A stretch of DNA of 13,012 bases from assembly GCA_937927665.1 (NCBI GenBank), contig CALBRY010000448.1, positions 1 through 13,012 on the forward strand, read 5' to 3'. The position numbers and the translations under genes are program-made. Shown here piece by piece: positions 6,066 through 13,012 of the stretch. Source of the DNA: an uncultured Chloroflexota bacterium (GTDB lineage: Bacteria > Chloroflexota > Anaerolineae > Aggregatilineales > Phototrophicaceae). The notes below the pieces were generated by a model. The model searched no databases. It was not told where the DNA came from and saw nothing but the letters and a program-made list of their open reading frames with translations. The first letter of the stretch is position 1. Each line of letters begins with the position of its first letter.

Positions 6066-6995
6066 ATGCAAATTGGTTTGATGCTCGAAGGACAGCACGG
6101 GCTTACATGGGAGCGCTGGCAAAACATTCTCGGCGCTGCCGAAAGACTTGGATTCGGATTCGTTTTCCGCTCGGATCACTTCACCGATGCTTCAGGACCG
6201 TATCAAGAATCGCTGGAATGTTGGGTATCGCTCACCCACGCCGCGAGTTATACCCGCCGCATCGAGTTTGGCTCAATGGTATCGCCGATCACCTTCCGCC
6301 ATCCGGCACTGTTGGCGCGTATGGCTGCCGCCGTCGATGATCTCAGCGGTGGACGGTTGATCCTCGGATTGGGTGCGGGTTGGCAGGAGCGCGAACATCA
6401 CAATTTCGGCATCCCGTTCCATGATTTCCCGACTCGTTATGCCATGTTCGAAGAAGGCTTAGAAGTCACCACCCGCCTGCTGCGGAGCGATACCCCCGTC
6501 AGCTTTCAGGGGAAACATTTCTCGCTCGATGATGCGATCCTGCTGCCGCGTCCAAAACGCCCCACGCCACTCCTGATCGGCGGCAACGGACCGACGAAAA
6601 CGCTCCCGCTTGCCGCGCGCTATGCCAACGAATGGAACGGGGTTTATGTGACGCCGGAAAAATACCGCGAACTCAATACCCTGCTCGATCAATTGTGCAC
6701 GCAGAACAACCGGAATCCGCACGACATCACCCGCTCGGTGATGACGCGCGTTGATTATTTCGTCGATGACGCGGAGCGCGATGCCCATTTGGCGAAACAA
6801 AATGTCACCCTCGATTCGTTCCGCCGCGAGGGGCAATCAATTGCCGGAACAACCGCTCAGGTGATCGAACAAATCCGCGCCTATGCCGATGCAGGATGCC
6901 AGCGGATCATGCTCCAATGGCTCGATCTCGATGATCTGCCGCGCCTCGAAGCGATGGCATCCGCCATCCTACCCGCCTTCAGCGGCATGGCGTAA
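6066..6995 (+). CDS. LLM-class, probably F420-dependent oxidoreductase
   Basis: The 309-residue product is a complete bacterial luciferase-like monooxygenase (LLM) family TIM barrel, usual length 280-330. Recognisable motifs are the N-terminal strand with AAERLGF, then RSDHF (35-39), VSPITFRHP (72-80), the GGRLILGLGAGW loop (95-106) and IGGNGPTKTLPLAARYANEWN (171-191). Enzymes of this shape use reduced F420 or FMN to act on small organic substrates; the substrate here cannot be told. The family is much expanded in F420-producing actinobacteria and Chloroflexota, which is part of the reason for the taxonomic guess. The start is secure: AAGGAG lies 5 nt before the ATG. It is a single gene, divergent from the TIM-barrel gene and followed by a bidirectional terminator. 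Confidence 0.88.
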   Translation: MQIGLMLEGQHGLTWERWQNILGAAERLGFGFVFRSDHFTDASGPYQESLECWVSLTHAASYTRRIEFGSMVSPITFRHPALLARMAAAVDDLSGGRLILGLGAGWQEREHHNFGIPFHDFPTRYAMFEEGLEVTTRLLRSDTPVSFQGKHFSLDDAILLPRPKRPTPLLIGGNGPTKTLPLAARYANEWNGVYVTPEKYRELNTLLDQLCTQNNRNPHDITRSVMTRVDYFVDDAERDAHLAKQNVTLDSFRREGQSIAGTTAQVIEQIRAYADAGCQRIMLQWLDLDDLPRLEAMASAILPAFSGMA

Positions 6996-7009
6996 CAAGG
7001 CAAGCAAAA

Positions 7010-7079
7010 GGGTAAAAGTTAAAAGTCGAAAGGCGTGATCTTTCCCGCCCTTCACTTTTAACTTTACCCGTTGTTTTTT
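7010..7079. terminator. Long near-palindromic bidirectional terminator between convergent genes
   Basis: The left arm (7010-7026) and right arm (7054-7069) are complementary over 16 bp with a single bulged A. A further imperfect stretch extends pairing inward to about 7034/7046. The plus strand ends in TTGTTTTTT (7071-7079) and the minus strand in TTTTGCTTG, so it can stop transcription of both the LLM gene and the TPR gene. The last bases overlap the TPR stop codon. The AAAAGTTAAAAGT-like composition resembles a dispersed terminator-type repeat rather than a unique hairpin. Confidence 0.75.
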
Positions 7080-8361
7080 ACTGCACGCTCAACCGCACAC
7101 CATCCCCGATCTGCACCGCGTACGCCACCAGCAGATAATATTCACCCGGCTGGGGAACATTATAGGAAATGCGTGCCGCGCCATCGGTGCGACCGCCTTC
7201 GTTATCGCTGAAAGCAACCGCCTGACCGCTGGCATCCACCAGCACCAGAATCGGATCGCTGCCGTTATTCGGCAAACGTTCCGCGAATACTTGAATATCC
7301 GTCGTCGCGGCGATCCGGTACGCCGCTGTGAAACCATTCGTCACCACCACGTCAAGGCTGGTCGGTTGATCCGCATTCAGCACCGGGGATTCATTGAAGA
7401 ATCCATATTCGCGCAGCAGACGCGCATAATCCGTCGCGCTGACGACCACCCGCGTAAAATCGCCTGTGCGTTCGCCCACCCGCGCCAAGTGCATGAAGCA
7501 GTACGCGGTGTAACCCGTGTTCAGCGAGACAATATCATCGCATTCGCGGATCACCGTCTGAAAATTCGCCATCATCATGTACGCTTCAATCCGGTTGACG
7601 CGCACATTGATGTTGCCGGGGTCGAACGCGATCACAATATTGTAGTCATCGAGCGCGCCGGGATAATCGCCCAACTGCATCCGCGCAAACGCCCGCCCGA
7701 ACAGTGCATCAATCGGGTTGATGCTCCCCAGTTCAATCGCGCGCGTATATTCCGCCTCCGCCCGCGTGTAATCAAGCTGATTCAGCGCGATCAATGCCCG
7801 CCCCATATAGGCTCCGCCGGACAGCGGATCGAGCGCAAGCGCGGAATCCATATCCGCCTGTGCTGCGCCGAGGTCTTCGAGATCGATATAGGCAAATCCG
7901 CGCTCAACGTAAGCGGGAACGGCGTTCGGGTCGATGGTGATCGCTTGACTTAGGTCAGGAATCGCCGCCGCCGGATCACCGCCGAAACGCGTCAGCAGCG
8001 CGCGATTGATATACGCATCGACATACATCGGGTCAATCTGGAGCGCCCGGTCATAATCTGCCCGCGCCGCGTCGGTCATGCCCATGTTGGCATAACTGAC
8101 GCCCCGGTTGTGATATGCGATCTGGCTGTTCGGTTCCAAGGTGATCCACTGATTAAAGTCGTTGATCGCGCTCACGTATTCGCCCATCTGTAAATAGGCA
8201 TACGCGCGCGACGAAATCAGCAGCGGATCATTCGGACTCACGGCGATCGCTTCGTTACAGGCGTCGATCACCGTTTGGTAATCAAGCGTTGGATCTATGC
8301 AGCGCGCAGCAGCATCCGTTTGAAACAGGAATGCCGCCAGCAGAGCGACAATGAGGTGCAT
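7078..8361 (-). CDS. Exported TPR-repeat protein with C-terminal beta domain
   Basis: The 427-residue product begins with a short hydrophobic segment ending in DAAA (1-19) that looks like a signal peptide. From about 28 to 300 it is a series of seven or eight tetratricopeptide repeats. These have the usual W/Y-G-A-P pattern, such as AYAYLQMGEYVSAINDFN, NRGVSYANMGMTDAARADYD and RGFAYIDLEDLGAAQADMD. The final 90 residues (about 335-427) are predicted beta-rich, with DILVLVDASGQ-like and PQPGEYYLLV strands. This resembles the PPC-type domain attached to many exported proteins. TPRs mediate protein-protein contact; no enzyme motif is visible. AGGGGGA precedes the ATG by about 4 nt. It has its own promoter in the 94-bp gap after the ATPase gene, although read-through is possible. 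Confidence 0.8.
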   Translation of the reverse strand: MHLIVALLAAFLFQTDAAARCIDPTLDYQTVIDACNEAIAVSPNDPLLISSRAYAYLQMGEYVSAINDFNQWITLEPNSQIAYHNRGVSYANMGMTDAARADYDRALQIDPMYVDAYINRALLTRFGGDPAAAIPDLSQAITIDPNAVPAYVERGFAYIDLEDLGAAQADMDSALALDPLSGGAYMGRALIALNQLDYTRAEAEYTRAIELGSINPIDALFGRAFARMQLGDYPGALDDYNIVIAFDPGNINVRVNRIEAYMMMANFQTVIRECDDIVSLNTGYTAYCFMHLARVGERTGDFTRVVVSATDYARLLREYGFFNESPVLNADQPTSLDVVVTNGFTAAYRIAATTDIQVFAERLPNNGSDPILVLVDASGQAVAFSDNEGGRTDGAARISYNVPQPGEYYLLVAYAVQIGDGVRLSVQ

Positions 8362-8401
8362 TCATTCCCCCTGTACTGGTCATAACGTGAACATGATCAC
8401 G

Positions 8402-8410
8402 AGTATACCA
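8402..8410 (-). promoter_or_regulatory. Extended -10 promoter for the TPR gene
   Basis: Minus-strand TGGTATACT is an extended -10 (TGn plus TATACT) 41 bp before the TPR start codon. A perfect TTGACA (8430-8435) lies upstream but 22 bp away, too far for normal sigma-70 spacing, so the extended -10 probably carries the recognition. Confidence 0.45.
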
Positions 8411-8455
8411 GCGTGACGCCTGCCGGAATTGTCAAGGAGCTTAAACGATAGGCGA

Positions 8456-10828
8456 TCATGCCTCGCTTAACTGCCACAGCAGATTGACGAATCCCCGCGT
8501 CCGGCTGAACACGCTTGTCAGTACCGCACTCAGCACGAAGATCGGGATCACAACCGCCCAATACGAAGGTTCGAGCGGCGTAAATAACAGCGTGCCGGGG
8601 AACAAATACGCCGCCGCCAAGCTGATCACCGCCGCGCCCAAACCCATCACAAATGCCTTCCAGCGCGGCGGAATCGTTGCCGGACGCATCACATCGATCC
8701 CCTGTGTATTCCACAGCGCCAGCATCCCCCACAGCGTCAAAAACACATACGATGAGGAACGCGCCGCGCCTGTATTGAGTAAGCTGGCGAAATAGATCAC
8801 TGCATAATTGAGCGTCAGCCCCACAGCGCCGATCACCCCGCCGCTGATTACATAATCGAGTACATCGGCGCGGAAATGGCGCATCGGTTCGGGCTTAATT
8901 AGCCGGAAGGCGTACAGCGCCGCCGGAAGATTGATCATGAACAGCGTCATGATGCTGACCTGAATCGCGCCGATCGGGAACGGCATCGCCATAAATCCGG
9001 CAAGCAGGAAGAACACAATGCTGTACACATTTTTGATCAGGAAAATCTTGCTCGTCGCGTAAATCGACTGGGTAATGGCGCGCCCTTCGGCTAAGGCGAG
9101 CGGCAGCGTAGACATCGCGTTATTGAGCAGCACCATATCGCCTACATCTTTGCTGATCGCCGCGCCATCGTTCATCACCAGCGCGAGATGCGCTTCTTTT
9201 AGCGCCGGAACATCGTTCACGCCGTCGCCGACCATTGCGACGAACGCCCCCCGCCGCTTAAGCGCCGCGATCAGTTTGCGTTTTGTTTCCGGCTCTACGC
9301 GAGCGAAAAGATCACCTTCCCACGCGGCGGATTCAAACTCGCTCTCGCGCATCGCTTCCAATTCATCGCCTGTGTAGGCGGTTTTAATCGTCATACCGGA
9401 ATCTTCGGCTATACGGCGCACTGTTTCGGTATTATCACCGCTGATGACCTTGAGGCGCACGTTCTGCGAGGCGAAAGCGGCGAGCGTTTCTGCCGTATCT
9501 TCGCGGATTTCGTCTTGAAGTGTGATGAGCGCCAATGCCCGCCGGGACTCCGGCACAGCATCCCCGTTGTGCAACCGCTCCGCTGCGGCGAATGCCAAAA
9601 CACGAAGCCCTTGTGCAGATTGTTCTAACGCTTCCCGCAGCGCAGGATGATCCGGTGGAAGCACACGCTCCGGAGCGCCAAGAATCAACACGCCATCGGT
9701 AAATTCGACTGCGCCCCATTTGCGCGCTGATGTAAAAGCGATTTCGCGGCGCTTTTCGGCGGTGGTGTTGGGGATTTCGCCGAGGTGGGCGGCGATGGCG
9801 GCGGCGGTGCTGTTTCGGGTTGAAAGCGCGCCGAGATAGCGGGTGAGGAGCGGGCGCACAGGATTTTCGCTTAGATCGGTGAGGCGGATTACATGGAGAT
9901 GATTACGGGTGAGCGTGCCCGTTTTATCGAAGCACAGCACGGTAACATTTGCCATCGCTTCGACGGCGTTGATGCGCTGCACAAGGGTTTGATGGCGCGT
10001 CATGCGGATTGCGCCGATGCTGAGGCTGACGGTGGCGGTGAGGACTAATCCCTGCGGGACAATGCTGGCGATGAAGATCACCGCCGCGCGGAATGTTTCC
10101 AGCGTAAAAGCGGAGCCGGTGAGGAGAAAACTGGCGATGAAATACATGGGGGTGCAGACGGCGATCAAGAGGATGGTGAGCTGCACCAGCACGGCAAGCC
10201 GCCGCTGAGTGGGAGTCAGGACGGTTTTGTATGCTTTCGCGGTGGCGCTTAAACGGTTGATCGCGCTGTTTGCGCCGACGCGGGTCGCGCGCATGATGCC
10301 GCTTCCGGCAAGCACATATGATCCCGATAGAACGGTATCGCCTGTGACTTTCTCGATGCCATCGGATTCGCCGGTTAGGTGGGATTCGTCCATTTCGAGC
10401 GAGTCGGCGGCGATCAACACACCATCGACCACCAAGCGATCCCCCGGCGTGATCGGGATGACATCATCGATCACGATGGCGGATAGGGAAAGGGGGGTCA
10501 ATGTGCCGTCGCGGATGACGGGAATATCACTCGCGGCAAGGGCGGCGAGCTTATCGAGTTTTTGTTTGGCGTAAATTTCCTGCGCCAAGCCAAGCAGGGT
10601 ATTGCTGACGACGCTGAACCCGGCGAAAAAGACCGTCCCGTAATCGCCCAAAAACAGCACGATCGCCAGCAGGGTGAACAGGACGATGTTAAAGACGCTG
10701 AACAGGTTATCGCGCAGAATATCCCAATAGGTGCGCCCAACACGCGGGCGGTAGGCGTTCGTCTCGCCGCGCGCGGTGCGCTCTGCTGCTTCGGCGGCTG
10801 TCAATCCGGTATGCGAGTGATCGATCAA
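8456..10828 (-). CDS. P-type cation-transporting ATPase, CtpE-like
   Basis: The 790-residue product is a full-length P-type ATPase that pumps a cation across the membrane at the cost of ATP. Seen in order are an N-terminal GLTAAEAAERTARGETN region as in P2-type pumps, membrane helices M1-M2 (about 42-82), and the actuator motif TGES (152-155). Next are M3-M4 with the ion-site loop PQGL (258-261), the phosphorylation motif DKTGT (D301), LGAPE in the nucleotide domain (383-387), and GDGVND (534-539). About six C-terminal helices follow. No heavy-metal CPx motif or N-terminal metal domain is present. The overall pattern is closest to CtpE, a calcium-linked pump in mycobacteria. The usual Glu of PEGL is Gln here. 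Translation begins at TTG, with GGAG 7 nt upstream. It is the first gene of the minus-strand run leading to the TPR gene. Confidence 0.85.
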   Translation of the reverse strand: MIDHSHTGLTAAEAAERTARGETNAYRPRVGRTYWDILRDNLFSVFNIVLFTLLAIVLFLGDYGTVFFAGFSVVSNTLLGLAQEIYAKQKLDKLAALAASDIPVIRDGTLTPLSLSAIVIDDVIPITPGDRLVVDGVLIAADSLEMDESHLTGESDGIEKVTGDTVLSGSYVLAGSGIMRATRVGANSAINRLSATAKAYKTVLTPTQRRLAVLVQLTILLIAVCTPMYFIASFLLTGSAFTLETFRAAVIFIASIVPQGLVLTATVSLSIGAIRMTRHQTLVQRINAVEAMANVTVLCFDKTGTLTRNHLHVIRLTDLSENPVRPLLTRYLGALSTRNSTAAAIAAHLGEIPNTTAEKRREIAFTSARKWGAVEFTDGVLILGAPERVLPPDHPALREALEQSAQGLRVLAFAAAERLHNGDAVPESRRALALITLQDEIREDTAETLAAFASQNVRLKVISGDNTETVRRIAEDSGMTIKTAYTGDELEAMRESEFESAAWEGDLFARVEPETKRKLIAALKRRGAFVAMVGDGVNDVPALKEAHLALVMNDGAAISKDVGDMVLLNNAMSTLPLALAEGRAITQSIYATSKIFLIKNVYSIVFFLLAGFMAMPFPIGAIQVSIMTLFMINLPAALYAFRLIKPEPMRHFRADVLDYVISGGVIGAVGLTLNYAVIYFASLLNTGAARSSSYVFLTLWGMLALWNTQGIDVMRPATIPPRWKAFVMGLGAAVISLAAAYLFPGTLLFTPLEPSYWAVVIPIFVLSAVLTSVFSRTRGFVNLLWQLSEA

Positions 10829-10860
10829 GGCGGGACTCCACGATTTGTTGTGTGTCGTTT

Positions 10861-10889
10861 ATTCTCGCTTTTTAGGGCGCTGCGCTCAA
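10861..10889 (-). promoter_or_regulatory. Candidate sigma-70 promoter for the P-type ATPase gene
   Basis: On the minus strand TTGAGC (10884-10889) and GAGAAT (10861-10866) are separated by 17 bp, each matching consensus at four of six positions. It lies back-to-back with the tRNA promoter and 32 bp before the TTG start. Confidence 0.35.
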
Positions 10890-10898
10890 GGGTTTGCC

Positions 10899-10927
10899 TT
10901 GACCATCGGGGGGGATTCTGCTAAACT
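10899..10927 (+). promoter_or_regulatory. Promoter of the tRNA-Lys gene
   Basis: TTGACC (10899-10904) and TAAACT (10922-10927) are separated by 17 bp. The expected start point is a few bases before the first tRNA nucleotide, giving a very short leader. Confidence 0.65.
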
Positions 10928-10937
10928 CGGGGTATAT

Positions 10938-11010
10938 GCCTCCCTAGCTCAATTGGCAGAGCAGTTGACTCTTAATCAATTGGTTCTGGGTTCGAGTCCC
11001 AGGGGGGGCA
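10938..11010 (+). tRNA. tRNA-Lys (anticodon CTT)
   Basis: The 73-nt sequence folds into a complete cloverleaf. The acceptor stem pairs GCCTCCC with GGGGGGC (one T-G wobble). The D stem pairs GCTC with GAGC. The anticodon stem pairs GTTGA with TCAAT around loop CTCTTAA, with CTT at positions 34-36. The T stem pairs CTGGG with CCCAG around TTCGAGT. The discriminator base is A. The 3' CCA is not encoded and must be added after transcription. It decodes AAG. It stands alone, with its own promoter and terminator, next to the restriction-modification gene. Confidence 0.95.
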
Positions 11011-11017
11011 TGAGTGG

Positions 11018-11046
11018 AAACCCGTCTCACACGAGATGGGTTTTTT
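11018..11046 (+). terminator. Intrinsic terminator of the tRNA gene
   Basis: An 11-bp stem (AAACCCGTCTC at 11018-11028 with GAGATGGGTTT at 11033-11043, one G-T wobble), loop ACAC, and a run of six T. It begins 7 nt after the tRNA. Confidence 0.9.
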
Positions 11047-11052
11047 GATTCT

Positions 11053-11160
11053 GAGCAACCCCTCCCCCGACCCGCTGGCAAAAGAGCAACCCCTCCCCCG
11101 CTGGCAAAAGAGCAACCCCTCCCCCGACCCCTCCCCGCTGGCGCAAGGAGGGGAGAAGAG
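11053..11160. repeat. Three degenerate direct repeats (GAGCAACCCCTCCCCCG...CTGGC)
   Basis: Units start at 11053, 11084 and 11110 and share GAGCAACCCCTCCCCCG followed by GCTGGC and an A-rich end. They differ by insertions or deletions of a few bases, and the last is the longest. The third unit also contains an inverted pair (CCCCTCC at 11128-11134 with GGAGGGG at 11147-11153) that could form a hairpin. The units abut each other without unique spacers. They resemble dispersed intergenic repeats of Chloroflexota gene ends; no coding capacity is credible. Confidence 0.7.
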
Positions 11161-11186
11161 CGGAGGCGGTAGAAGGGGGGAAAGAA

Positions 11187-11240
11187 ACCCCGATCATGAC
11201 CCCGGCAGGACAGGGCATGCCCTGTCCCTACAAAGGGGTT
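11187..11240. repeat. Nested inverted repeat (REP/MITE-like hairpin)
   Basis: The core at 11208-11227 is a perfect 20-bp palindrome built on GGACAGGGCA and its complement. It is enclosed by AACCCC (11187-11192) and GGGGTT (11235-11240). The right outer arm overlaps the stop codon of the methyltransferase gene. It could act as a terminator or mRNA-protecting structure for that gene, or be a dispersed REP/MITE-type element; no transposase or target-site duplication is evident. Confidence 0.65.
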
Positions 11241-13012
11241 AACCGGAGCGGGATTGGTTGAGTTTGAGGAGTGCCTCCAGCATGGATTCTTCGTCGGTGA
11301 GGATAGAGGGATGCCAGCCATACGCGGCGCACACGGTTTGATCGAGGGCGGTATGGAGGTCATGGAGGCGCGGCGCAAACGCGACGGCGGCGGGTTTGAC
11401 CGCACCTTTGCCGAGTCCGCGATGGGCGAGGAGAGCGTTATACAAGTTGGTGAGGGTACGGTCTTTTTGATCGCCGCGTGTGTGATCGTTGAGCCATGCA
11501 TGACGCTCATCGTGAAGCATTTTCGCCGCCGCGCTGATCGCCACGATACGCGGATCGGTGAAATCTTCCTGACCGGGGATGAAGGGGAAGGGGAAGGTTT
11601 CAAAGGTGGTGGTGGGTGTGTAGCGCGGACGATCCTCTAGGCTTGTTCCCATGCGGAGTGACCAGCGCTCATGAAAGATCGAATGGAGCACGCCGAAAAA
11701 GTAATCATCGTCGCGGGCGATCACATTGAGCAGATTTGCAGGTATTACGTTCGTTGGCATCCACACAAAGATACGATGTTTTGAAACAAGTGGAGTCGCT
11801 AAATATCTTGTCAAAGGCTCGATTGCGTTACGCAATTCAGGGCGTGATTCAGCATATCGCCACCAATAAACTCGATAGGTCGAGCGATTATTCTTCTCTC
11901 TCTCCGGTTTGACGACCTTTTCAACATACTCAAAAACCAGTGGGTACTTTTTCGCTTCTTCCTCAGTTTTTCCGTGAAAGTCGATTGTCCATACGTCACG
12001 CCCACCTCTAACAAGATCGGTCGCATTAACATAAGGCTTGAGTACGTCGCTCAATTGCGGCGATTTTGAAATCATTTCACTAGCGACTTGAGAAGGAATA
12101 TCAAACTTACCCGCCGGAGTTACACCCATAAATGCGAGATTTGCGTTTTCCTCAAGTTTTCTCGCTTTTGTGAGATCGATCCTCGCAGTTAGATCAGCGT
12201 TGATCGCGCTTACGGGTTTTCCATCAAGTGAGCGCTCGGTTTCCTGTTTCGCGTCGAATCCGACCATCGAGACGCGCACCGCCGCGCCTTCCAGCACCCA
12301 AGCGCGATCCGCCCACGCCATAAAAATATCACCGCTGTCCTTGATGCGCTCCAATACGCCGCGATTCACGCCGCCGCGTATCGAGTTAGTTGAAATTAGT
12401 CCGGCGCGTTTCGCCTTTCCCGTTTTGATCTGCGTGCGTGCCTTTTCAAACCAGTAGGTGACTAAATCTGCTTCGTGCGGCACACGCTTATCGTACAGTG
12501 CGAATAAATCATCAAGATATTTGTCGCCTAATTCGGTGCGCTGACGCTTGCCGCCCAAAAATGGCGGATTGCCGATGATCACATCTGCCGCGACCCATTC
12601 CGGTTCGATAGGTTTGCCGTCCGCGTCGTAGGTCAGGATGGCATCCATGCGCTTGATGTTGGCGCGGTTGAGGTCATGCAAAATCGGCGGCTTGTCTATC
12701 AGCGGCATGCGGTATTCATATTTCCACTGCAAAAACCCGATCCACACGACGATACTCGCTAAACGGTGCGCGATCGGGTCGATCTCCATGCCGTAAAGCT
12801 GTTTCGGGTTGACGTGGATGTCTTCACGCGGGAGTCCTTCCCATAATAAACTGCTGACGATCTCCGCCTCCAAGTCGAGCAGGGATCGTAAACTGACATA
12901 TAAAAAGTTGCCGCTGCCACATGCCGGATCCAGCACCTTGATCTCGCGCACCTGCTTGAGGATGGCTTTGCGGATGCGTTCGAGTTTGCCGCCGATGCGC
13001 TTACGGGCGTGA
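11239..13012 (-). CDS. MmeI-like DNA adenine methyltransferase / probable Type IIL restriction-modification protein (5' end outside window)
   Basis: The frame is open to the right edge, so the N-terminus is missing; 590 or so residues are visible. Numbered from the in-frame GTG at 12951, the SAM-binding motif DPACGSGNFL lies at 8-17. The catalytic motif NPPFLGG lies at 128-134, typical of N6-adenine methyltransferases. The family-typical EADLVTYWFEKAR and NSIRGGVNR segments follow. Next come a variable region (about 258-417), then HERWSLRMGTSLEDRPRYTPTTTFETFPFP (427-456), which ends the target-recognition domain. An MmeI-C-like tail closes the protein. MmeI-type proteins fuse nuclease, methyltransferase and specificity in one chain; a nuclease domain, if present, would be beyond the window. 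The variable region is much more AT-rich than the rest. It converges on the tRNA gene across the repeat spacer. Confidence 0.85.
   Translation of the reverse strand, partial: HARKRIGGKLERIRKAILKQVREIKVLDPACGSGNFLYVSLRSLLDLEAEIVSSLLWEGLPREDIHVNPKQLYGMEIDPIAHRLASIVVWIGFLQWKYEYRMPLIDKPPILHDLNRANIKRMDAILTYDADGKPIEPEWVAADVIIGNPPFLGGKRQRTELGDKYLDDLFALYDKRVPHEADLVTYWFEKARTQIKTGKAKRAGLISTNSIRGGVNRGVLERIKDSGDIFMAWADRAWVLEGAAVRVSMVGFDAKQETERSLDGKPVSAINADLTARIDLTKARKLEENANLAFMGVTPAGKFDIPSQVASEMISKSPQLSDVLKPYVNATDLVRGGRDVWTIDFHGKTEEEAKKYPLVFEYVEKVVKPEREKNNRSTYRVYWWRYAESRPELRNAIEPLTRYLATPLVSKHRIFVWMPTNVIPANLLNVIARDDDYFFGVLHSIFHERWSLRMGTSLEDRPRYTPTTTFETFPFPFIPGQEDFTDPRIVAISAAAKMLHDERHAWLNDHTRGDQKDRTLTNLYNALLAHRGLGKGAVKPAAVAFAPRLHDLHTALDQTVCAAYGWHPSILTDEESMLEALLKLNQSRSG

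Noticed and set aside
7291..7953. Plus-strand frame of about 220 residues opposite the TPR gene
   Set aside because: It is the antisense shadow of a clear TPR protein and is extremely rich in Arg, His and Ile.
8402..8435. Classical two-box promoter using TTGACA at 8430-8435 for the TPR gene
   Set aside because: The spacing to TATACT is 22 bp, outside the normal sigma-70 range, so only the extended -10 was called.
10938..11010. tRNA as a phage attachment site for the left-hand phage genes
   Set aside because: The phage genes are about 9.5 kb away with ordinary host-type genes between, and I saw no copy of the tRNA 3' end elsewhere in the window.
11053..11160. CRISPR-like array
   Set aside because: The three repeats abut one another, vary in length, and have no unique spacers of constant size; no cas gene is visible.
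10944..11603. Minus-strand frame crossing the tRNA gene and the repeat block
   Set aside because: It translates tRNA antisense and low-complexity repeats and overlaps the methyltransferase gene in another frame.

Overview
The window looks like a chromosomal segment of a GC-rich (roughly 55-60 % by eye) bacterium, most likely a member of the Chloroflexota (Anaerolineae-like). This assignment is inference from gene content: an F420-type LLM oxidoreductase, a CtpE-like P-type ATPase, TolB-like and TPR surface proteins, and gene ends decorated with short repeats of a kind common in that phylum. No rRNA or other marker gene is present to prove it.

Layout. (1) 1-1486, minus strand: the start of a phage structural module, with an SPP1 gp6-like portal protein followed by a probable scaffold protein that runs off the left edge. 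No terminase lies upstream of the portal, so this is a prophage border, a decayed prophage or a domesticated cassette. (2) 1487-1935: a gene-free stretch with operator-like palindromes, a consensus sigma-70 promoter and a strong intrinsic terminator. Together they delimit a transcript of about 155 nt whose 5' end pairs with its middle; this is the best candidate for something undescribed. It leads into a small winged-helix regulator (1936-2415). (3) 2412-3785, minus: a DinB/ClbS-like four-helix protein and a membrane NapH-like polyferredoxin. (4) 3917-4966, plus: a membrane-anchored TolB-like beta-propeller. (5) 4989-5894, minus: an endonuclease IV/sugar isomerase-type TIM barrel, divergent from an LLM flavin oxidoreductase (6066-6995, plus). 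(6) A near-palindromic bidirectional terminator at 7010-7079, then an exported TPR protein (7078-8361) and a P-type cation ATPase (8456-10828), both minus. (7) tRNA-Lys(CTT) at 10938-11010 with its own promoter and terminator. (8) A repeat-rich spacer (11053-11240), then the C-terminal two thirds or so of an MmeI-like DNA methyltransferase/Type IIL restriction-modification protein (11239 to the right edge, minus), whose specificity region is strikingly AT-rich.

The genes do not form one pathway. The central part is ordinary host housekeeping and envelope functions in mostly single-gene units. The two ends are mobile or defence material: phage structure on the left, restriction-modification next to a tRNA gene on the right.
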